Origin: Streptomyces broussonetiae
Lineage (GTDB): Bacteria > Actinomycetota > Actinomycetes > Streptomycetales > Streptomycetaceae
Assembly (NCBI RefSeq): GCF_009796285.1
Contig: NZ_CP047020.1
Location: forward strand, 2,418,001 to 2,482,000
Length of the DNA: 64,000 bases
Reading direction: 5' to 3'
This document shows, piece by piece, positions 33,024-42,153 of the stretch. The notes under the pieces are model-generated. The model was not told the origin of the DNA. It saw only the letters and a list, made by a program, of their open reading frames with translations, and ran no database searches. How positions within the stretch are numbered: position 1 is the stretch's first letter; each line of letters begins with the position of its first letter. A program made the position numbers and the translations under genes.

Positions 33024-33875
33024 CTACTCTCCGAATCCGACCGATTTCAGGGTGAGTTGGACAATGGGCTGGCCGGTGGGCTGCGCTGAGCCGCCATCAG
33101 ACTCGACGGTCACGGCGAGTGACGTCGAGGCGAGGTCGAGCCCCTTGGCGAGCAGGGGCGTGTCGCCCGCGAAGAGCCCGAGGGAGCGCGGTTGCGCACG
33201 AGGGCGCATGAGCCAGAGCTGGCGTACGCGCCCGTCCGGCGGGGCGCCGTATCCGCTGAGGGTGACGACGGCTTCCCGCTCCGAGGCGGAAGCGATCACT
33301 CCGATACCGCGGCCCTGTGCGTCCTTGCTGTTCGTGGCGCGGGCGTCGGGAGCGGCCAGAACGTGGGCCATCTCACGTGCCCGCACCTGCGCGGCGTCGA
33401 GCCGGCCCTGGACGTGGTGCGCCTGGACCGCGAACAGGGAGGCCACGACGAGGGCGGCCGCGGCGGTGGCCGTGGCGAGCGGCACGAACAGGGGGCGTGT
33501 GCGGGGCGTGCGGGCGCGTCCCGGTGGGGGCTGGGTTCCCCAGACGTGCGGCGGCAGCGGGGACGTACGCTCCCGCGACCGGTTCCGCTCGCGCTCCGCG
33601 TGCTGCGACGCCCGGTCCGGGGCGGGCTCCTGCGGGATGGCGCGTACGGCGGCCAGCACCCGGTCCCGCAGCGCGGCGGGCGCGGGGGCGGCCGTGGACC
33701 AGGCGAGGCGCACCGCGTCCTCGGCCAGGGCCCGCACCTCGGTGGCGCAGCGCTCGCAGTCCCGCAGATGTTTCGCGAACCGGCGCCGCTCGCCGGGCTC
33801 GAGGGCGTCGAGCACATAGGGGGCGGCGAGGGAGTGCGGGTCGCCATGGCCGGTCAGCCTGCCGAGGATGCTCAT
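33024..33875 (-). CDS. anti-sigma factor, RskA-like zinc-finger type
   Basis: 283 residues. The N-terminal anti-sigma domain has an H-x3-C-x2-C zinc motif (HLRDCERC). A Pro/Arg-rich linker leads to one transmembrane helix (LATATAAAALVVASLFAV) and an extracellular RskA domain (VVTLSGYGAPPDGRVRQLWLM). Such proteins hold an ECF sigma factor at the membrane until the outer domain is cleaved. The ATG overlaps the sigma-factor stop as ATGA, with GGGAGG upstream, so the pair is translationally coupled. Confidence 0.93.
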   Translation of the reverse strand: MSILGRLTGHGDPHSLAAPYVLDALEPGERRRFAKHLRDCERCATEVRALAEDAVRLAWSTAAPAPAALRDRVLAAVRAIPQEPAPDRASQHAERERNRSRERTSPLPPHVWGTQPPPGRARTPRTRPLFVPLATATAAAALVVASLFAVQAHHVQGRLDAAQVRAREMAHVLAAPDARATNSKDAQGRGIGVIASASEREAVVTLSGYGAPPDGRVRQLWLMRPRAQPRSLGLFAGDTPLLAKGLDLASTSLAVTVESDGGSAQPTGQPIVQLTLKSVGFGE

Positions 33876-34465
33876 GCGGCGCCTCCCAGGCACTGGCGCA
33901 GCCGGGTGAGTCCGTCGCGCATCCGCGTCTTGACGGTGCCGAGCGGCAGCGAGAGCCGCTCCGCCACCTCACGGTAGGTGTAGCCGTCGTAGTAGGCGAG
34001 GGTCACCGACTGGCGCTGCAGGTCCGTGAGCCGCTGCAGACAGCGGCGCACCCACTCGCGCTCCAGCCCCGCCTCGACCTCCTCGGCGACCTGGTCGAAA
34101 GCGGGCTCCCCGCCGCGCAGCGCCTCGCGTTGCTCGCGTTCGCCGGCCGCGCGGGCACTGCGCACCCGGTCGACGGCGCGGCGGTGAGCGAGGGTGAGAA
34201 TCCAGGACAGCGCGCTGCCCCGGCCAGGGTCGAACCGCGCTGCGCAGCGCCACAGCTCGAGCAGCACCTCCTGGGCGACCTCCTCGGACTGGGCGGGATC
34301 GCGCACCACCCGCCGGACCAGTCCGTACACCGGTCCGGACACCAGGGTGTACAGGTCCTCGAACGCCCTGTGGTCGCCGTCCGCGACGAGCACCAGCAGC
34401 TCGTCGGCCTGCGCACGGGCCCCTTCCCCGCAGCCGGCCCTTCCCCGCGCTCCTCGCATCCGCAC
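33872..34465 (-). CDS. ECF RNA polymerase sigma factor, SigK-like
   Basis: 197 residues. Region 2 (DHRAFEDLYTLVSGPVYGLV...ARFDPGRGSALSWILTLAHRRAVDRVR) and region 4 (QRQSVTLAYYDGYTYREVAERLSLPLGTVKTRMRDGL) are clear. The start chosen is GTG with GGGAGG 9 nt upstream. It is coupled to the RskA-like anti-sigma factor and diverges from a DUF4331-TPR-NicO gene set, which is its most likely local target (inference). In mycobacteria SigK/RskA responds to redox state. Confidence 0.92.
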   Translation of the reverse strand: MRMRGARGRAGCGEGARAQADELLVLVADGDHRAFEDLYTLVSGPVYGLVRRVVRDPAQSEEVAQEVLLELWRCAARFDPGRGSALSWILTLAHRRAVDRVRSARAAGEREQREALRGGEPAFDQVAEEVEAGLEREWVRRCLQRLTDLQRQSVTLAYYDGYTYREVAERLSLPLGTVKTRMRDGLTRLRQCLGGAA

Positions 34466-34617
34466 GAACGCCCACCTCCCGCCGGTGATACGTACCGGAG
34501 GGCCGAAAACGCGGGTCGCAACGCACCCAAAACTTTTTCTCCGGTGGGCCAATCCGATCGCCGGACCCGCTCCGAATGCGCATCCGTCAACGGCAAGCGG
34601 CACTGAGGACGGACGGC

Positions 34618-36153
34618 ATGAAACCTCTCTTCTCCAGAAGCGGCACGGTACGCAGGGGCCTGGTCACGCTCCTGTGCGGTGCGCTGACGGCGGGCGGACT
34701 CGCCGCCGTCGGCACCGCCGCGCTGGCCCCCGGGGCGGCCTCCGCCTCCTCGCACCGGGAAGCACCGCTGATCTCGGGGACCCCGCAGTACGACAACACG
34801 GACCTGTACGCGTTCGTCAGCCCGGACAAGCCCGACACGACGACGATCGTGGCCGACTGGATCCCGTTCGAGGAGCCGGCGGGCGGACCGAACTTCTACA
34901 CGTTCGCCGACGACGCCCAGTACGACCTGCACATCGACAACAACGGCGACGCGCAGGACGACCTGCTCTTCCGCTACACGTTCAAGACGCACACGAAGAA
35001 CGGCAGGACGTTCCTCTACAACACCGGCGTCGTGAAGAGCCTCGACGACCCGAACCTCAACATCACGCAGACCTACGACATCGAGCTGATCCGGCTGAAG
35101 CACGAGCGGGTGGTGTACCGGACCAAGCTCGCGCACGACGTGCCGGTGGCGCCGTCGGACGTCGGCAAGGCCTCCATGCCCGACTACGCCAAGCTTCGCT
35201 CGCAGGCCGTCCACCGGACGGCGGGCGGCGGCACGACCTTCGCCGGGCAGGCGGACGACCCGTTCTTCGCCGACCTGCGCGTCTTCGACCTGCTGTACGG
35301 CGGCAACCTCAGCGAGGTCGGCAACGACACCCTCAAGGGCTACAACGTCAACACCATCGCCCTGCAGGTGCCCACCGCCCTGATCCGCGAGTCGGCCGGC
35401 CAGCCGGTGGTCGGTGTCTGGTCCACGACCCAGCGCCGTAACGCGCAGGGCTATTACACCCAGGTCTCCCGCCTGGGCAACCCGCTGGTCAACGAGGTCG
35501 TGAACCCGCAGAAGGACAAGGACAGGTTCAACGCCTCGCAGCCCGCGTACGACGCACAGTTCCTGAAGAACGTCACCAACCCCGAGCTGCCCAGGCTCAT
35601 CGAGCAGATCTACAAGATCAAGGCGCCGAGCGAGCCGCGCAACGACCTCGTCGACGTGTTCCTGAAGGGCGTCAAGGGCCTCAACCAGCCGCCGGGCGTG
35701 CGGCCTTCGGAGCAGCTGCGTCTGAACACCTCGATCAAGCCGAGCATGCACCCCAAGCGGCTCGGCGTCCTGGACGGCGACAACGCCGGGTTTCCGAACG
35801 GGCGCCGGCTCGGCGACGACGTGGTGGACGAGGCACTCCAGGTGATGGAAGGTGAACTCGTCGGCTCCAAGAACGACTTGGGCGATGGGGTCGACAAGAA
35901 CGACCAGAACTTCGAGAAGTACTTCCCGTACGTCGCCGAGCCGACCTCCGGCTCTCGCGGCCCGCTCGCCAAGGGCACGACCTCCGGCACGGACGTGCGC
36001 AGCCAGCTCGGCGACGCCCTCCAGCCGGCCGGGTCCAGCGGCTCCGACAACACCGTGCTGATCGCCGCCTCGGCGGCCTCGGGCGCAGCCGGGATCCTGC
36101 TGCTCGGCACCGCCTTCGCCTGGTGGCGCCGTCGCATCCAGCGCCCCTACTGA
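34618..36153 (+). CDS. DUF4331 domain secreted, membrane-anchored protein
   Basis: 511 residues. A signal peptide (TLLCGALTAGGLAAVGTAALAPGAASA) precedes ASSHREAPLISG, the usual start of DUF4331 proteins, and the family's PQYDNTDLYAFVSP and NFYTFADDAQYDLHIDN follow. The C-terminus has a transmembrane helix with a WWRRR stop-transfer tail, so the domain faces outward. The start MKPLFSRSG has GAGGACGG upstream; 14 codons of in-frame extension are not used. Family function is unknown. It diverges from the SigK-like gene and is followed by TPR and metal-transporter genes. Confidence 0.9.
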   Translation: MKPLFSRSGTVRRGLVTLLCGALTAGGLAAVGTAALAPGAASASSHREAPLISGTPQYDNTDLYAFVSPDKPDTTTIVADWIPFEEPAGGPNFYTFADDAQYDLHIDNNGDAQDDLLFRYTFKTHTKNGRTFLYNTGVVKSLDDPNLNITQTYDIELIRLKHERVVYRTKLAHDVPVAPSDVGKASMPDYAKLRSQAVHRTAGGGTTFAGQADDPFFADLRVFDLLYGGNLSEVGNDTLKGYNVNTIALQVPTALIRESAGQPVVGVWSTTQRRNAQGYYTQVSRLGNPLVNEVVNPQKDKDRFNASQPAYDAQFLKNVTNPELPRLIEQIYKIKAPSEPRNDLVDVFLKGVKGLNQPPGVRPSEQLRLNTSIKPSMHPKRLGVLDGDNAGFPNGRRLGDDVVDEALQVMEGELVGSKNDLGDGVDKNDQNFEKYFPYVAEPTSGSRGPLAKGTTSGTDVRSQLGDALQPAGSSGSDNTVLIAASAASGAAGILLLGTAFAWWRRRIQRPY

Positions 36154-36266
36154 TCCCCGCCCCCACCGCAGACCGGCGCGGCCCGTATCTCCTTCCCCCA
36201 CGGCGGGCCGCGCCTCCCGCACCACCGGCCGAGCAGACGAGCAGACGCAGCAGCAGGAGGCAGGGC

Positions 36267-37877
36267 ATGGGCCCGCGTACACAGGACGACGACGAGCAGG
36301 GCGGGAACGGAGTGGACATCGCGGTGCCCGGCCCGTGCCACACCGACGAGCACTCGGCCGCCGCCGGACCCGACGGGCCCGCGCTCCACGACTCCGAGGC
36401 TCCCACGGCCACCGGCGCAAGGCCTTGCGAGGCCACCGGCGCAAAGCCTTCCAAGGCAACCGGTTCCGAGTCTTCCGAGGCGACCGGCTCCGAGGAGTCC
36501 GCTCCCCACGCCCGCGACGAACGCGTCACCGCCGTACGGCGCGTCGCCGCTGCCGGTCGGCGCTGGCGGTCCTTTCAAGTCGGCGGCTCCGCCGTGTTGT
36601 TGGCGATGGCCCTGACCGGTGGTGCGATCGCCGTCGGTGCGGACCGGGCACCCGTGTCCGGTCCGGCGGCATCCAGTGCCGTGGACCCCGGGGTCCTGGG
36701 CAACGGCACTCTGGACGCGAGCATCGCCGCGATCCAGGCGCACCTGCGTACCCAGCCCAAGGACTCCGGCAGCTGGGCCACACTCGGTCTCGCCTATGTC
36801 GAGCAGGCCCGGACCAAGGGGGACCCCTCCCGGTATCCCCAGGCGGACAAGGCGCTGAGCCGCTCCCTGACGCTGGCCCCGGACAACGATCAGGCCCTGG
36901 CCGGCCGCGCCGCCCTGGCCGCCGCACGGCACCACTTCGCGGACGCGCTGACCTACGCGGACCAGGCCCTGCGGCAGAACCCGTACAGCGAGCGCGCGCT
37001 GTCCTCCCGTATCGACGCCCTGGTCGAACTCGGCCGGTACGCCGAGGCGTCGCAGGCCGCCGAGACCGCGGACGCCCGCAAGCCGGGCGTCCCGGTCTTC
37101 ACGCGGTACGCGTACGTGCACGAGCTGCGCGGAGACGTGGCCACCGCCCGCCGGGTCCTCCAGCAGGCGCTGTCCGGCGCCACCTCGCCCGGCGACGTCG
37201 CCTACGTGGCCACCCAGCTCGGCCAACTCGCCTGGAACCAGGGCGACTACAAGACCGCCCTCACCTACTACGCCCGTGCCCTCGCCGCCGACGACACATA
37301 TCTTCCCGCGCTGGAGGGCCGGGCCCGGGCGCAGGCCGCGAGCGGTGAGCGCGCCGCGGCGATCAGGGGCATGGAGGCGGTGGTGTCCCGCTGTCCGCTG
37401 CCGGGCCCGCTCGTCGAACTGGGCGAGCTGTACGAGGCCCGGGGCGCGGCCGGCGACCGGGCCAGGGCGCGGCGGCAGTACGACCTGGTGAACGCCTGGA
37501 CCGCGCTGGCCCGGGCCAACGGTGTGAACGCCGACCTGGACACCGCGCTGGCCGCCGCCGACCACGGCGACAGGGCGGCGGCCCTGCGCGCGGCCCGCGC
37601 CGAATGGGCCCGCCGGCACACCGTGCACACCGCTGACGCGCTCGCCTGGGCCCTGCACGTCAACGGCTGTGACCAGGAGGCCCTTTCGTACGCCCGGCAG
37701 GCCACGGCAACCGGCTACCGCAACGCCGTCTTCCGCTACCACCGCGGCATGATCGAGCTGGCCACCGGCCACCGCGCGGCCGGCCGCGCCTCGCTGGCCT
37801 CGGCCCTCGAGCTGAACCCCGGCTTCTCCCCCCTGGGCGCGGCCCAGGCCCGTACGGCGCTGGAGGCCGCGAAGTGA
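36267..37877 (+). CDS. membrane-anchored TPR protein
   Basis: 536 residues. About 85 N-terminal residues are acidic and low-complexity, with near-repeats EATGAKPSKATGSESSEATG. One transmembrane helix follows (GSAVLLAMALTGGAIAVGA), then about ten helical repeats with TPR character (WATLGLAYVEQARTKGDPSRY, AYVATQLGQLAWNQGDYKTALTYYARALA). AGGAGG lies 8 nt before the ATG. Its stop overlaps the next start as GTGA, so it is coupled to the NicO transporter. Probably an extracytoplasmic scaffold; partner unknown. Confidence 0.88.
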   Translation: MGPRTQDDDEQGGNGVDIAVPGPCHTDEHSAAAGPDGPALHDSEAPTATGARPCEATGAKPSKATGSESSEATGSEESAPHARDERVTAVRRVAAAGRRWRSFQVGGSAVLLAMALTGGAIAVGADRAPVSGPAASSAVDPGVLGNGTLDASIAAIQAHLRTQPKDSGSWATLGLAYVEQARTKGDPSRYPQADKALSRSLTLAPDNDQALAGRAALAAARHHFADALTYADQALRQNPYSERALSSRIDALVELGRYAEASQAAETADARKPGVPVFTRYAYVHELRGDVATARRVLQQALSGATSPGDVAYVATQLGQLAWNQGDYKTALTYYARALAADDTYLPALEGRARAQAASGERAAAIRGMEAVVSRCPLPGPLVELGELYEARGAAGDRARARRQYDLVNAWTALARANGVNADLDTALAAADHGDRAAALRAARAEWARRHTVHTADALAWALHVNGCDQEALSYARQATATGYRNAVFRYHRGMIELATGHRAAGRASLASALELNPGFSPLGAAQARTALEAAK

Positions 37878-39379
37878 GGCTGCGGCTGCCGTTCGTCCTC
37901 GGCGCCGTGTGCGCCCTCGTGCTCCTGGCCGCCACCGGCGCGAGCGCGCATCCCCTCGGCAACTTCACGGTCAACCGGTACGACGGCCTGGTCGTCGCGC
38001 CGGGGCAGCTGCGGATCGACCATGCCGAGGACCTGGCCGAGATACCGGCGACCCAGGCCGAACCGGACATCGAGCGGCTGGGCATGACGCGCTGGGCCCG
38101 GCAGCGCTGCGAGCGGGCCGCCCGGGGCAGCGAGGTGACCGTGGCCGGGCGCCGGGTCCCTCTCACCGTGCGGGACGCCACGGCGGCCCTGCGCCCGGGC
38201 CAGGCAGGTCTGCACACCGTGCGCGTGGAGTGCCGCTGGACCGCTCCTCTCCCCCGGGCCGCCTCGGTCGCCCTCGGCTTCCGGGCCGCGACGAACTGGT
38301 CCGGTCCCGGCTGGCGGGAGATCACCGCACGCGGGGACCGTACGACGCTCACCGGGTCGGACGTGCCGACGACATCCGTCTCGCACGAACTCACCACCTA
38401 CCCCAAGGACTTGCTGTCCTCACCGGCCGACACCTCCACCGCGTCCCTGCACGTGCGTCCCGGCGGCCTCGCCCTCGCCCGGGAGCGTCAGGACGGCCCG
38501 GCCGCCGCCCTGCTGCCCCGCGGCGCCGACCGCTGGACGCAGGACCTGAACGGCCTGGTGGCCCGCCACGATCTCACCCTCGGCTTCGCCGCCCTCGCGC
38601 TGCTCGTCGCGGTCGTCCTCGGTGCCCTGCACGCCCTCGCGCCGGGGCACGGCAAGACCCTGATGGCGGCCACGGCGGTGGCGCGCGGCGGGCGGGCCCG
38701 GCTCCGTGACGTCCTGCCGCTGGCGGCGTCCGTCACCGTCACCCACACCCTCGGCGTCGTCGCCCTGGGCCTGCTCGTCACCGCCGGCTCCGCCGCCACG
38801 CCGTCGGTGATCGCCTGGCTGGGCCTGGCGAGCGGCGCCCTGGTCCTGGCGGCGGGCGCGAACCTCGTACGGCGGGCATGGCGCAACCGGCCCCGCGCTC
38901 ACCCGCACTCCTCTCGGCACGACCACACGCACGACCACACGCACGACCACACCCACGACCACAAGCACCACCACACGCACGAACACGCCCTGACGCACAC
39001 CCATGGCGGGCACACCCACACCCACCCCACCGCGCCCACGCTCCGTGGCACCGTCCTGCTCGGCTTCGCCGGCGGGCTCGTGCCGAGTCCGTCCGCCGTG
39101 GTCGTGCTCGTCGGTGCGTCGGCGCTGGGCAAGGCCTGGTTCGGGCTGCTGCTCGTGGTGGCGTACGGCGCCGGGCTCGCGCTGACGCTCACCGCGGCCG
39201 GCTTCGCCGTGGTCCGGCTGGGTTCGGGGGCGACCCGGGTGCTGACGCGGCGCCCGCGCTGGAGCGCACACCCGCTGGCCACGCTGGTGCGCCGGGCCCT
39301 GCCGCTCGCGTCCGCGCTCACCGTCCTGGCCCTGGGGGCCGGATTGGTGCTCAGGGGGGCCGCATCCGCCCTCGGCTGA
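37874..39379 (+). CDS. NicO/RcnA-type nickel-cobalt transporter with His-rich loop
   Basis: 501 residues. A signal-like helix and an extracellular N-terminal domain (HPLGNFTVNRYDGLVV) precede about six transmembrane helices with HALAPGHGKTLMAATAVARG, the family's key motif. A cytoplasmic loop near residues 345-385 holds over twenty histidines (HDHTHDHTHDHTHDHKHHHT), which should bind Ni, Co or Zn. A GTG start overlaps the TPR stop. The N-terminal domain is found in actinobacterial members. Export of a divalent metal is the likely role, possibly with the TPR and DUF4331 proteins. Confidence 0.9.
   Translation: MRLRLPFVLGAVCALVLLAATGASAHPLGNFTVNRYDGLVVAPGQLRIDHAEDLAEIPATQAEPDIERLGMTRWARQRCERAARGSEVTVAGRRVPLTVRDATAALRPGQAGLHTVRVECRWTAPLPRAASVALGFRAATNWSGPGWREITARGDRTTLTGSDVPTTSVSHELTTYPKDLLSSPADTSTASLHVRPGGLALARERQDGPAAALLPRGADRWTQDLNGLVARHDLTLGFAALALLVAVVLGALHALAPGHGKTLMAATAVARGGRARLRDVLPLAASVTVTHTLGVVALGLLVTAGSAATPSVIAWLGLASGALVLAAGANLVRRAWRNRPRAHPHSSRHDHTHDHTHDHTHDHKHHHTHEHALTHTHGGHTHTHPTAPTLRGTVLLGFAGGLVPSPSAVVVLVGASALGKAWFGLLLVVAYGAGLALTLTAAGFAVVRLGSGATRVLTRRPRWSAHPLATLVRRALPLASALTVLALGAGLVLRGAASALG
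38918..38965 (+). repeat. 12-bp tandem repeat coding for the His-rich loop
   Basis: Four units of CACGACCACACG (the last two with one or two changes) encode HDHT repeats. Slippage here would change the number of metal-binding histidines. Confidence 0.85.
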
Positions 39380-39422
39380 GCTACGTTTGTGGAGGAATCA
39401 CGCGACATGCCTGGGGGCGCCC

Positions 39423-41066
39423 GTGTCCGGAGAACCGGGCCGCGACCGTGTGATCGCGGGCCGCTACCGTCTGCTGTCCCCGCTGGGCGAGGGGGGCATG
39501 GGCACCGTCTGGCGGGCCCGCGACGAGGTCCTGCACCGGGAGGTGGCCGTCAAGGAGGTGCGCGCCCCGGCCGGGCTGCCCGCCTTCGACGTCGAGCGGA
39601 TGTACGCACGCCTGGAGCGGGAGGCGTGGGCGGCGGCCCGGGTCACGAACCGCAACGTGGTCACGGTGTACGACGTGGCGCTGGAAGGAGGCCGCCCGTG
39701 GATCGTGATGGAGCTGGTGCGCGGGCTGTCACTCGCCGACCAGTTGGAGGCGCAGGGCCCGATGCCGGCGCAGCGGGCCGCGTACATCGGGGCCGAGGTG
39801 CTGTCCGCGCTGCGGGCCGCACACGCCGCCGGGGTGCTGCACCGCGATGTCAAGCCGGCCAACGTACTGCTGGCGAACGACGGCCGGGTGGTGCTCACCG
39901 ACTTCGGGATCGCCTCGGTCGAGGGCAGCTCGGCGATCACCATGACCGGCGAGGTGGTCGGCTCGCCCGAATTCCTCGCTCCGGAACGGGCGTTGGGGCA
40001 GACTCCGGGCCCCGCGTCGGACCTGTGGTCGCTGGGCGTGCTGCTGTACGCGGCCGTCGAGGGCGTCTCCCCGTTCCGGTACGACACCCCGCTCGGCACG
40101 CTGCGTGCCGTGGTGGACGAGGAGTTGCCGCCGGCGCGCCGGGCCGGACCGCTCGCTCCCGTCATCGAGGGGCTGCTGCGCAAGGACCCCGCCGAGCGGC
40201 TGGACGCCGAACGGGCGGAGCGGGAGCTGCGGATCGTCGCGGCCGGCGGTGCCCCCTCCGGGGAAGGCGCGCCCCGCGCGGACACTCAGCCGTGGCGGTC
40301 CGCGTACGCCGCGCAGGTCGCGGGCCAGGAGCCGTGGTCGCCCCGACCACCGTCCGCCACGCCGCCGCTGCCGCAGCCCGCCGGCCCTGCGTCCGATCCC
40401 GCCTCCACCCGCTCCGACCCTCCCGGGCGCGGGCGCGGGGCCGTGGTGGCGCTGGTGGCGGGCCTGCTCGCGCTCGTGCTCGCGCTGGCGGGGCTGACGT
40501 ACGCGCTGATGCACCGCACCAGCGGGAACGACCAGGCGGGGGGCGGTCCGAGCACCGCGAAGACGTCCTCCCACCCGCCCCGCGACGCCACCGACTCGGG
40601 CACCGGAAGCCCGTCGGCCTCACAGAGCAGTACGTCGTCCTCGACCCGGCCCGCCCAGTCGGTGCAGGTCACCCTGACCGGAGCAAACACGGCGTACTCC
40701 GGGCCCTGTCCGCCGCCGAGTGCGCGGGCGCCCGCGTTCACGGCGACGTTCACGGTGGGGCGGGTACCGGCGCAGGTGGAGTACCGGTGGGTGCTCACGC
40801 ACGGGTCGGTGGCGGACCCCGGCTGGCAGACGCTGTCGTTCGCGGCCGATGACGCCCGGACGCAGCGGGTACGGGTGACCGTGAGCGCCTACCCGGGAAG
40901 CACCGGCAGCGCGACGGTCGGGAACGCGATCAGCGTCGAGGTGCGCGCCCCGGTGCGGACGGCGTCGGATCCGGTGCCGTTCTCGGTGACCTGTACGACG
41001 CCGACGGAGACCCCGTCGGGCGGGGCCTCCGCTTCGGCGTCGGGCTCGCCGGGAAGTTCACCCTGA
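39423..41066 (+). CDS. Ser/Thr protein kinase with extracellular sensor domain
   Basis: 547 residues. The kinase domain has the glycine loop LGEGGMGTVW, the lysine in VAVKEV, catalytic loop HRDVKPANVLL and DFG. A Pro-rich juxtamembrane stretch leads to one transmembrane helix (VVALVAGLLALVLALAGLTYAL) and a secreted C-terminal domain of about 180 residues with Ser/Thr-rich linkers, two cysteines and no PASTA repeats. GTG (VSGEPGRDRV) is chosen from relatives; a better-spaced ATG 16 nt upstream is out of frame. It follows the NicO gene by 43 bp. Confidence 0.92.
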   Translation: MSGEPGRDRVIAGRYRLLSPLGEGGMGTVWRARDEVLHREVAVKEVRAPAGLPAFDVERMYARLEREAWAAARVTNRNVVTVYDVALEGGRPWIVMELVRGLSLADQLEAQGPMPAQRAAYIGAEVLSALRAAHAAGVLHRDVKPANVLLANDGRVVLTDFGIASVEGSSAITMTGEVVGSPEFLAPERALGQTPGPASDLWSLGVLLYAAVEGVSPFRYDTPLGTLRAVVDEELPPARRAGPLAPVIEGLLRKDPAERLDAERAERELRIVAAGGAPSGEGAPRADTQPWRSAYAAQVAGQEPWSPRPPSATPPLPQPAGPASDPASTRSDPPGRGRGAVVALVAGLLALVLALAGLTYALMHRTSGNDQAGGGPSTAKTSSHPPRDATDSGTGSPSASQSSTSSSTRPAQSVQVTLTGANTAYSGPCPPPSARAPAFTATFTVGRVPAQVEYRWVLTHGSVADPGWQTLSFAADDARTQRVRVTVSAYPGSTGSATVGNAISVEVRAPVRTASDPVPFSVTCTTPTETPSGGASASASGSPGSSP

Positions 41067-41078
41067 CGGGCGAGCCCG
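41041..41078. terminator. terminator hairpin between kinase and lipase genes
   Basis: CGGGCTCGCC and GGCGAGCCCG form a perfect 10-bp stem across the kinase stop, facing the convergent GDSL lipase gene. The loop is long (18 nt). Confidence 0.55.
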
Positions 41079-41084
41079 TACGGG

Positions 41085-41888
41085 TTACGCGTTGTTCGTG
41101 AACACGGGCAGGTAGCCGCCGGAGTGGCCGGCCGCGGTGGGGTGGTACGACTCGCTGATGTCGAGCCAGTTCACGCTGTGCAGCCACGAGTCGCCGGAGC
41201 AGATCTCGTGGGTGGAGAAGGCGGAGCGGATGTCGGCGAAGACGAAGCCGTGGGCCGCGGCGCGCTGCTGGATGGCCGCGTCCATGTAGTCGGCCGCGCC
41301 GTTGATCGCGGACCGCTTGGTGTCGGAGAGCCCGAGGCAGGTCTGGCCGAGCAGGTAGAAGCGGGGGTAGCTGAGCACGACCACCCGGGCGCCCGGGGCC
41401 TTGGCGCTGATCGCGTTGTAGACGTTGTCGAGCTTGCCGGGGAGCGTGGAGTCGACGTACGCCTTGGCGGTGTTGATCCGGCTGATGCAGTCGCTGTCGG
41501 ACTGCAGCACACAGGTCGTCATGACGTCGGAGAATCCGGCGTCGTTGCCGCCGATGGTGAGGGACACCAGCGAGGTGCTGGAGCTGAGCGAGCCGAGCTG
41601 GTTGCTGATCACGTCGTCCGTGGTGGCGCCCGAGCAGGCGTTGAAGGCGAACGACGACGGGGAGTGGGCGGCGTTCCACAGGTACGGGTACGCGTTGGTG
41701 CTGCGGTCGCAGCTACCGCTCGAGCTGATGTAGCTGCCGGCTCCCACTCCGGAGGAGTAGGAGTCACCGAGCGCCACATAACCGCCCGTTGCTGCTGTCG
41801 AGGCCTGTGCCGTGGCGGCTCCGCCGATTCCGAGGCCGACGGCGAGGAGGAGTGAGGTCACATATCCGGTAAGTCTGAAACGACTCAT
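41085..41888 (-). CDS. secreted SGNH/GDSL lipase (esterase)
   Basis: 267 residues. A signal peptide (TSLLLAVGLGIGGAATAQAS) precedes the nucleophile motif YVALGDSYSSG (Ser43), with block II Gly, GGNDAGF (block III) and the Asp/His pair in ISESYHPTAAGH (block V). Six cysteines fit three disulfides, as in Streptomyces SGNH lipases such as SCO1725. It hydrolyses acyl esters outside the cell. GGGAGG lies 5 nt before the ATG, and a good promoter lies upstream. Confidence 0.95.
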   Translation of the reverse strand: MSRFRLTGYVTSLLLAVGLGIGGAATAQASTAATGGYVALGDSYSSGVGAGSYISSSGSCDRSTNAYPYLWNAAHSPSSFAFNACSGATTDDVISNQLGSLSSSTSLVSLTIGGNDAGFSDVMTTCVLQSDSDCISRINTAKAYVDSTLPGKLDNVYNAISAKAPGARVVVLSYPRFYLLGQTCLGLSDTKRSAINGAADYMDAAIQQRAAAHGFVFADIRSAFSTHEICSGDSWLHSVNWLDISESYHPTAAGHSGGYLPVFTNNA

Positions 41889-41930
41889 GGTCCCTCCCTA
41901 TAGCAGGATCTCTGCCTACAACTGTGGTAA

Positions 41931-41959
41931 CTCCTACGCGCGTTGACCGGAAGTGTCCA
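41931..41959 (-). promoter_or_regulatory. putative promoter of the GDSL lipase gene
   Basis: On the minus strand, TGGACA (41954-41959), a 17-bp spacer and TAGGAG (41931-41936) resemble a vegetative promoter. The transcript would have a leader of about 35 nt. Confidence 0.55.
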
Positions 41960-42028
41960 TGCCAAGACTTTTTGAAGCCTGAACCAGATCAACCGGAGAA
42001 TTTCACCGACACGCGTCTTGCGTGCTCA

Positions 42029-42055
42029 TGTCAAACGTGTTGACAGCCGGTCAAC
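42029..42055. promoter_or_regulatory. overlapping inverted repeats upstream of a small membrane protein gene
   Basis: TGTCAA-ACGTG-TTGACA is a perfect 6-bp inverted repeat, and the second arm is reused in GTTGAC-AGCCG-GTCAAC. Three half-sites are spaced by about one helical turn. Could be an operator for either flanking gene. Confidence 0.45.
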
Positions 42056-42153
42056 TCGCCCCGGGTCGTCGTCTTGACGCCCCGCCCCGGCCTGCGCCAC
42101 ATTGAAGCCCGACATCCGGCGCGTCGGGGTCAAATCGGGGGGCACGGTCGCCA

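Noticed and set aside
33001..33024. Strong AGGAGG followed by a three-codon frame ATG CCG CTT TGA on the plus strand
   Set aside because: No downstream frame resumes, and the opposite strand is the end of the anti-sigma factor gene; most likely chance.
34003..36459. Minus-strand frame of 818 codons opposite the DUF4331 gene
   Set aside because: Antisense to a recognised secreted protein and running into the sigma factor gene out of frame.
38918..38965. Possible CRISPR array
   Set aside because: The repeats are 12 bp without spacers and encode an in-frame His-rich loop.
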